DNA from: DASRHT01 sp035650355
GTDB lineage: Bacteria; Chloroflexota; Ktedonobacteria; Ktedonobacterales; Ktedonobacteraceae
Assembly: GCA_035650355.1 (NCBI GenBank)
Contig: DASRHT010000046.1
Span: forward strand, 1 to 64,000
Direction of reading: 5' to 3'
DNA length: 64,000 nucleotides
The notes below the pieces were generated by a model, which was given only the letters and a program-made list of their open reading frames with translations, was not told the DNA's origin and searched no databases. The first letter of the stretch is position 1. Every line of letters begins with the position of its first letter. The translations under genes and the position numbers were made by a program. Below are positions 61,898 to 64,000 of the stretch, one piece after another.

Positions 61898-62952
61898 GCA
61901 CGCTTCCCCAGACAACGCGAGGAAAAGAGGCGCCTGCCGCAGTACGCAGGCACACGGTTATTATGGGTCGTCAGGACTTCCTCAGCATCGTCCTGCGTCT
62001 GATCGGTGTCGAGATTTACAAAGTACGTCGCCGCGTCATGTCCAAAGTGCTGAGTTCTATCGCCATCCTTGTCATGCTCGCCGCCTTCGGCCTGATCGCC
62101 GCCATTTCACTTGTGATAACTGTCGAACCTTCATCAGCGTTTTTACCGCCATCATGTGCTCTAGTACGCACACCCACCTGCCTGGATCATCCGGCAACGC
62201 AGGCGGAACTGGCGCAGGCAGCGAAAACTAAACAAGATACGGTCAAAAATGTCTCTTCCTCGCTACGCCTGCCGGATTCGCTTACCTTCTCTGTGCAGAC
62301 CATCAATACCATCGGCCTCGTTCTGCTCGTCATCCTGGCAGGCACAATCGTCGGCGGCGAATATGGGGGGGGAACGGTGCGACTGGTTTTCACCAGAGGA
62401 CCGACGCGAACCCAGTTTCTGATCTCAAAGATAGGAGCTATTCTGGCTTGCAGCGCCCTGACGGTAGCGGTCCTCACGATCATAGGCATAGTAGTGGGCG
62501 CGCTCGCCAACTTTATCACCGGCATTGGCATTGATTTCGGTTTCTTCACAGGGGCCTGGGTGCTCCACGCCCTGCTCTACCTGCTGATTGCAGTGCTTGG
62601 CCTGTTTGTCTACAGCATGATCGCGCTCTTCTTATCGACGATGGGCAAAGCTACCGCAGCGGGAGTGGCAGGCGCGCTCGTCTGGTGGGTATTAGAAGGC
62701 ATTGTAGGACAGGTTCTTACGGCCATCGGTTTCTTTAACCAGGGACCGTTAGGCAATTTTCTCAAAGCCGTACCAGATTACTTCATCGGCAATAATATCG
62801 GGGCGCTATTACAAAATCAGAGCCGGTATCTCTCGCCGGACCAGCCATCCACCCTCCCTGATCTGCACGCTCTGCTGGTAATCACAGCCTACTTGATTTT
62901 ATTCATCGGCTTATCATGGTGGATTAGCGAACGCAGAGATGTAACAAACTGA
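61894..62952 (+). CDS. ABC transporter permease (ABC-2 type)
   Basis: This permease of 352 residues has an N-terminal helix (about 50-75), an external loop with two or three cysteines (CALVRTPTCLDHP), and five further helices from about 130, with GTIVGGEYGGGTVRLVFTRGPTR typical of the ABC-2 family. It starts inside the ATPase stop codon, so the two form an exporter. Its own stop overlaps queG by one base. The exported substrate is unknown; lantibiotic/bacitracin efflux systems have a similar arrangement. Confidence 0.9.
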   Translation: MSTLPQTTRGKEAPAAVRRHTVIMGRQDFLSIVLRLIGVEIYKVRRRVMSKVLSSIAILVMLAAFGLIAAISLVITVEPSSAFLPPSCALVRTPTCLDHPATQAELAQAAKTKQDTVKNVSSSLRLPDSLTFSVQTINTIGLVLLVILAGTIVGGEYGGGTVRLVFTRGPTRTQFLISKIGAILACSALTVAVLTIIGIVVGALANFITGIGIDFGFFTGAWVLHALLYLLIAVLGLFVYSMIALFLSTMGKATAAGVAGALVWWVLEGIVGQVLTAIGFFNQGPLGNFLKAVPDYFIGNNIGALLQNQSRYLSPDQPSTLPDLHALLVITAYLILFIGLSWWISERRDVTN

Positions 62953-64000
62953 TGTTTACAACTCAGACGGTCAAAGAATACGCTTATACCCTTGGTTTTG
63001 ATACGGTGCGCATCTGCGGTGCGGAGGCATTTCCAGAGGAGGAGCGCATCATCAAAGAGCGCATCGCGCAGGGCTTGATGGATGGCCTGCCCTGGTTTAC
63101 AGCGGAGCGTGCTGATGTCTCCTGCCATCCAGATGCCTTGCTGCCCGAGGCAAAATCAATTATCGCCCTGGGCATGGTCTATCTGACCGAACAGCCGGAT
63201 GAGATTGAGACGGGAAGTCCTCGCGGGCGCATTTCACGCTATGCCTGGGGCGATGACTATCACGACATTATCAAGCCGAAATTGCAACAATTCGCGGCCT
63301 GGCTGCGAGAATACGCGCGGGCTGAAATGGGAACAGAGGCGGAGGCGCGGCTCTTTGTCGATACTGGACGCATGGTTGATCGCGCAGTCGCGCAACGTGC
63401 CGGGCTGGGCTGGTATGGCAAGAACACCAACATATTGACAAAGCAATGGGGATCGTGGCTCTTCCTGGCCGAGATCGTCACCAACTTACCTCTGACCGCA
63501 GATTCCCCGCTCAAAGCCAGTTGTGGCAATTGCGAAATCTGCCTCCACGCCTGTCCAACGCAGGCGCTCCCCAATCCCTACGAGCTGGACAACACCCGCT
63601 GCATCTCCTTTCTCACCATCGAACTGCGGGGCAGCATCCCGCTGGAGCTACGCCCCCTGATGGGCAACCTTATCTTCGGCTGCGATATATGCCAGGCAGT
63701 ATGCCCCGTCAACAGGCTTACGGAGAAGAGGCTGGGCATACGGGATAGCAATGGAGAGCAACTCATCACACCAGCAGCGATTCGCAAAAGGGGGCAGGCT
63801 CCAGCGTATTCGCCTCCAACAACGGCCCCGTTCCAGCCACATGAGCATTTTCGTCCGCGTCCCGAGACAGGAAGCAGCCCCGAGCTGATCCCCTTGCTTG
63901 CGCTCACCGAGGAAGAGTTCCGGGAGCGATTTCGCCATAGCCCCATCAAACGCACAAAGCGGCGCGGGCTGCTGCGCAACGTCTGCGTTGCGCTGGGCAA
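62952..64000 (+). CDS. queG: Epoxyqueuosine reductase, cut by window end
   Basis: This cobalamin- and iron-sulfur-dependent enzyme makes queuosine in tRNA from epoxyqueuosine. The first 349 residues are visible and no stop is reached. Features are the N-terminal DUF1730 region, FVDTGRMVDRAVAQRAGLGW with the catalytic Asp, and two 4Fe-4S motifs, CGNCEICLHACPTQA and CDICQAVCPVN. The start codon overlaps the permease stop by one base (TGATG). There is no strong ribosome site, so translation is probably coupled. Confidence 0.95.
   Translation, partial: MFTTQTVKEYAYTLGFDTVRICGAEAFPEEERIIKERIAQGLMDGLPWFTAERADVSCHPDALLPEAKSIIALGMVYLTEQPDEIETGSPRGRISRYAWGDDYHDIIKPKLQQFAAWLREYARAEMGTEAEARLFVDTGRMVDRAVAQRAGLGWYGKNTNILTKQWGSWLFLAEIVTNLPLTADSPLKASCGNCEICLHACPTQALPNPYELDNTRCISFLTIELRGSIPLELRPLMGNLIFGCDICQAVCPVNRLTEKRLGIRDSNGEQLITPAAIRKRGQAPAYSPPTTAPFQPHEHFRPRPETGSSPELIPLLALTEEEFRERFRHSPIKRTKRRGLLRNVCVALG

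Overview
This window looks like a chromosomal stretch from a member of the Ktedonobacterales (phylum Chloroflexota). That is an inference from gene content: a serine/threonine kinase with a Thr/Ala-rich linker and an extracellular sensor half, ComEA and ComEC, a NarL-type two-component pair, WXG100-type secretion cargo, many TPT-rich secreted proteins, moderate GC, and a high load of small mobile repeats. No rRNA or core-operon marker is present, so the assignment stays provisional. Genes lie on both strands in short operons, with hairpins at most convergent junctions.

Layout. 0.2-10.4 kb: membrane protein, asparagine synthase, secreted CE1-type esterase with a CBM2 module, TetR regulator, an IS4-family element nested inside a MITE, an acyl-CoA ligase and a flavin amine oxidase. 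10.6-18.9 kb: tRNA-Arg(CCG), a six-cysteine secreted protein, the DNA-uptake pair comEA/comEC, a zinc-ribbon membrane protein, a degenerate tyrosine recombinase homologue and an alpha/beta hydrolase. 19-30 kb: histidine kinase/response regulator/methyltransferase, a WXG100 - large toxin-like protein - candidate immunity operon, a Ser/Thr kinase, a LysM-like protein and a DUF402 protein. 30.5-39.7 kb: a sugar ABC transporter without its ATPase, then a four-gene lipid-oxidation operon (patatin, small membrane protein, GMC oxidoreductase, alpha-dioxygenase-like haem peroxidase). 40.2-46 kb: a purine catabolism operon (adenine deaminase and a two-protein xanthine dehydrogenase). 46-64 kb: URO-D-like protein, a 48-bp tandem array, small signalling proteins, putrescine-type aminotransferase, two MFS transporters, an esterase, urocanate hydratase, an FHA protein, a phosphoesterase, an ABC exporter and queG (cut by the window end).

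The best structured non-coding signal is a set of short mobile elements. Five copies of a roughly 165-bp family (ends CAGGGCTTCTC/CAGGGCTTCGC) and two copies of a second family (ends CAGGGCTATTTA) occur. Where both flanks are visible, most have 10-bp target duplications. The 165-bp family folds into stacked hairpins whose stems differ between copies by paired, compensating changes. One copy of the second family has been split by the IS4-family element, leaving an exact 13-bp duplication at a palindromic target.

The most interesting protein-coding candidates are the patatin/GMC/alpha-dioxygenase operon, which reads as a bacterial oxylipin-type pathway (inference), and the WXG100-linked toxin/immunity operon. 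Two DNA-processing proteins have lost expected catalytic residues: a tyrosine recombinase homologue and the C-terminal metallo-beta-lactamase-like domain of ComEC.
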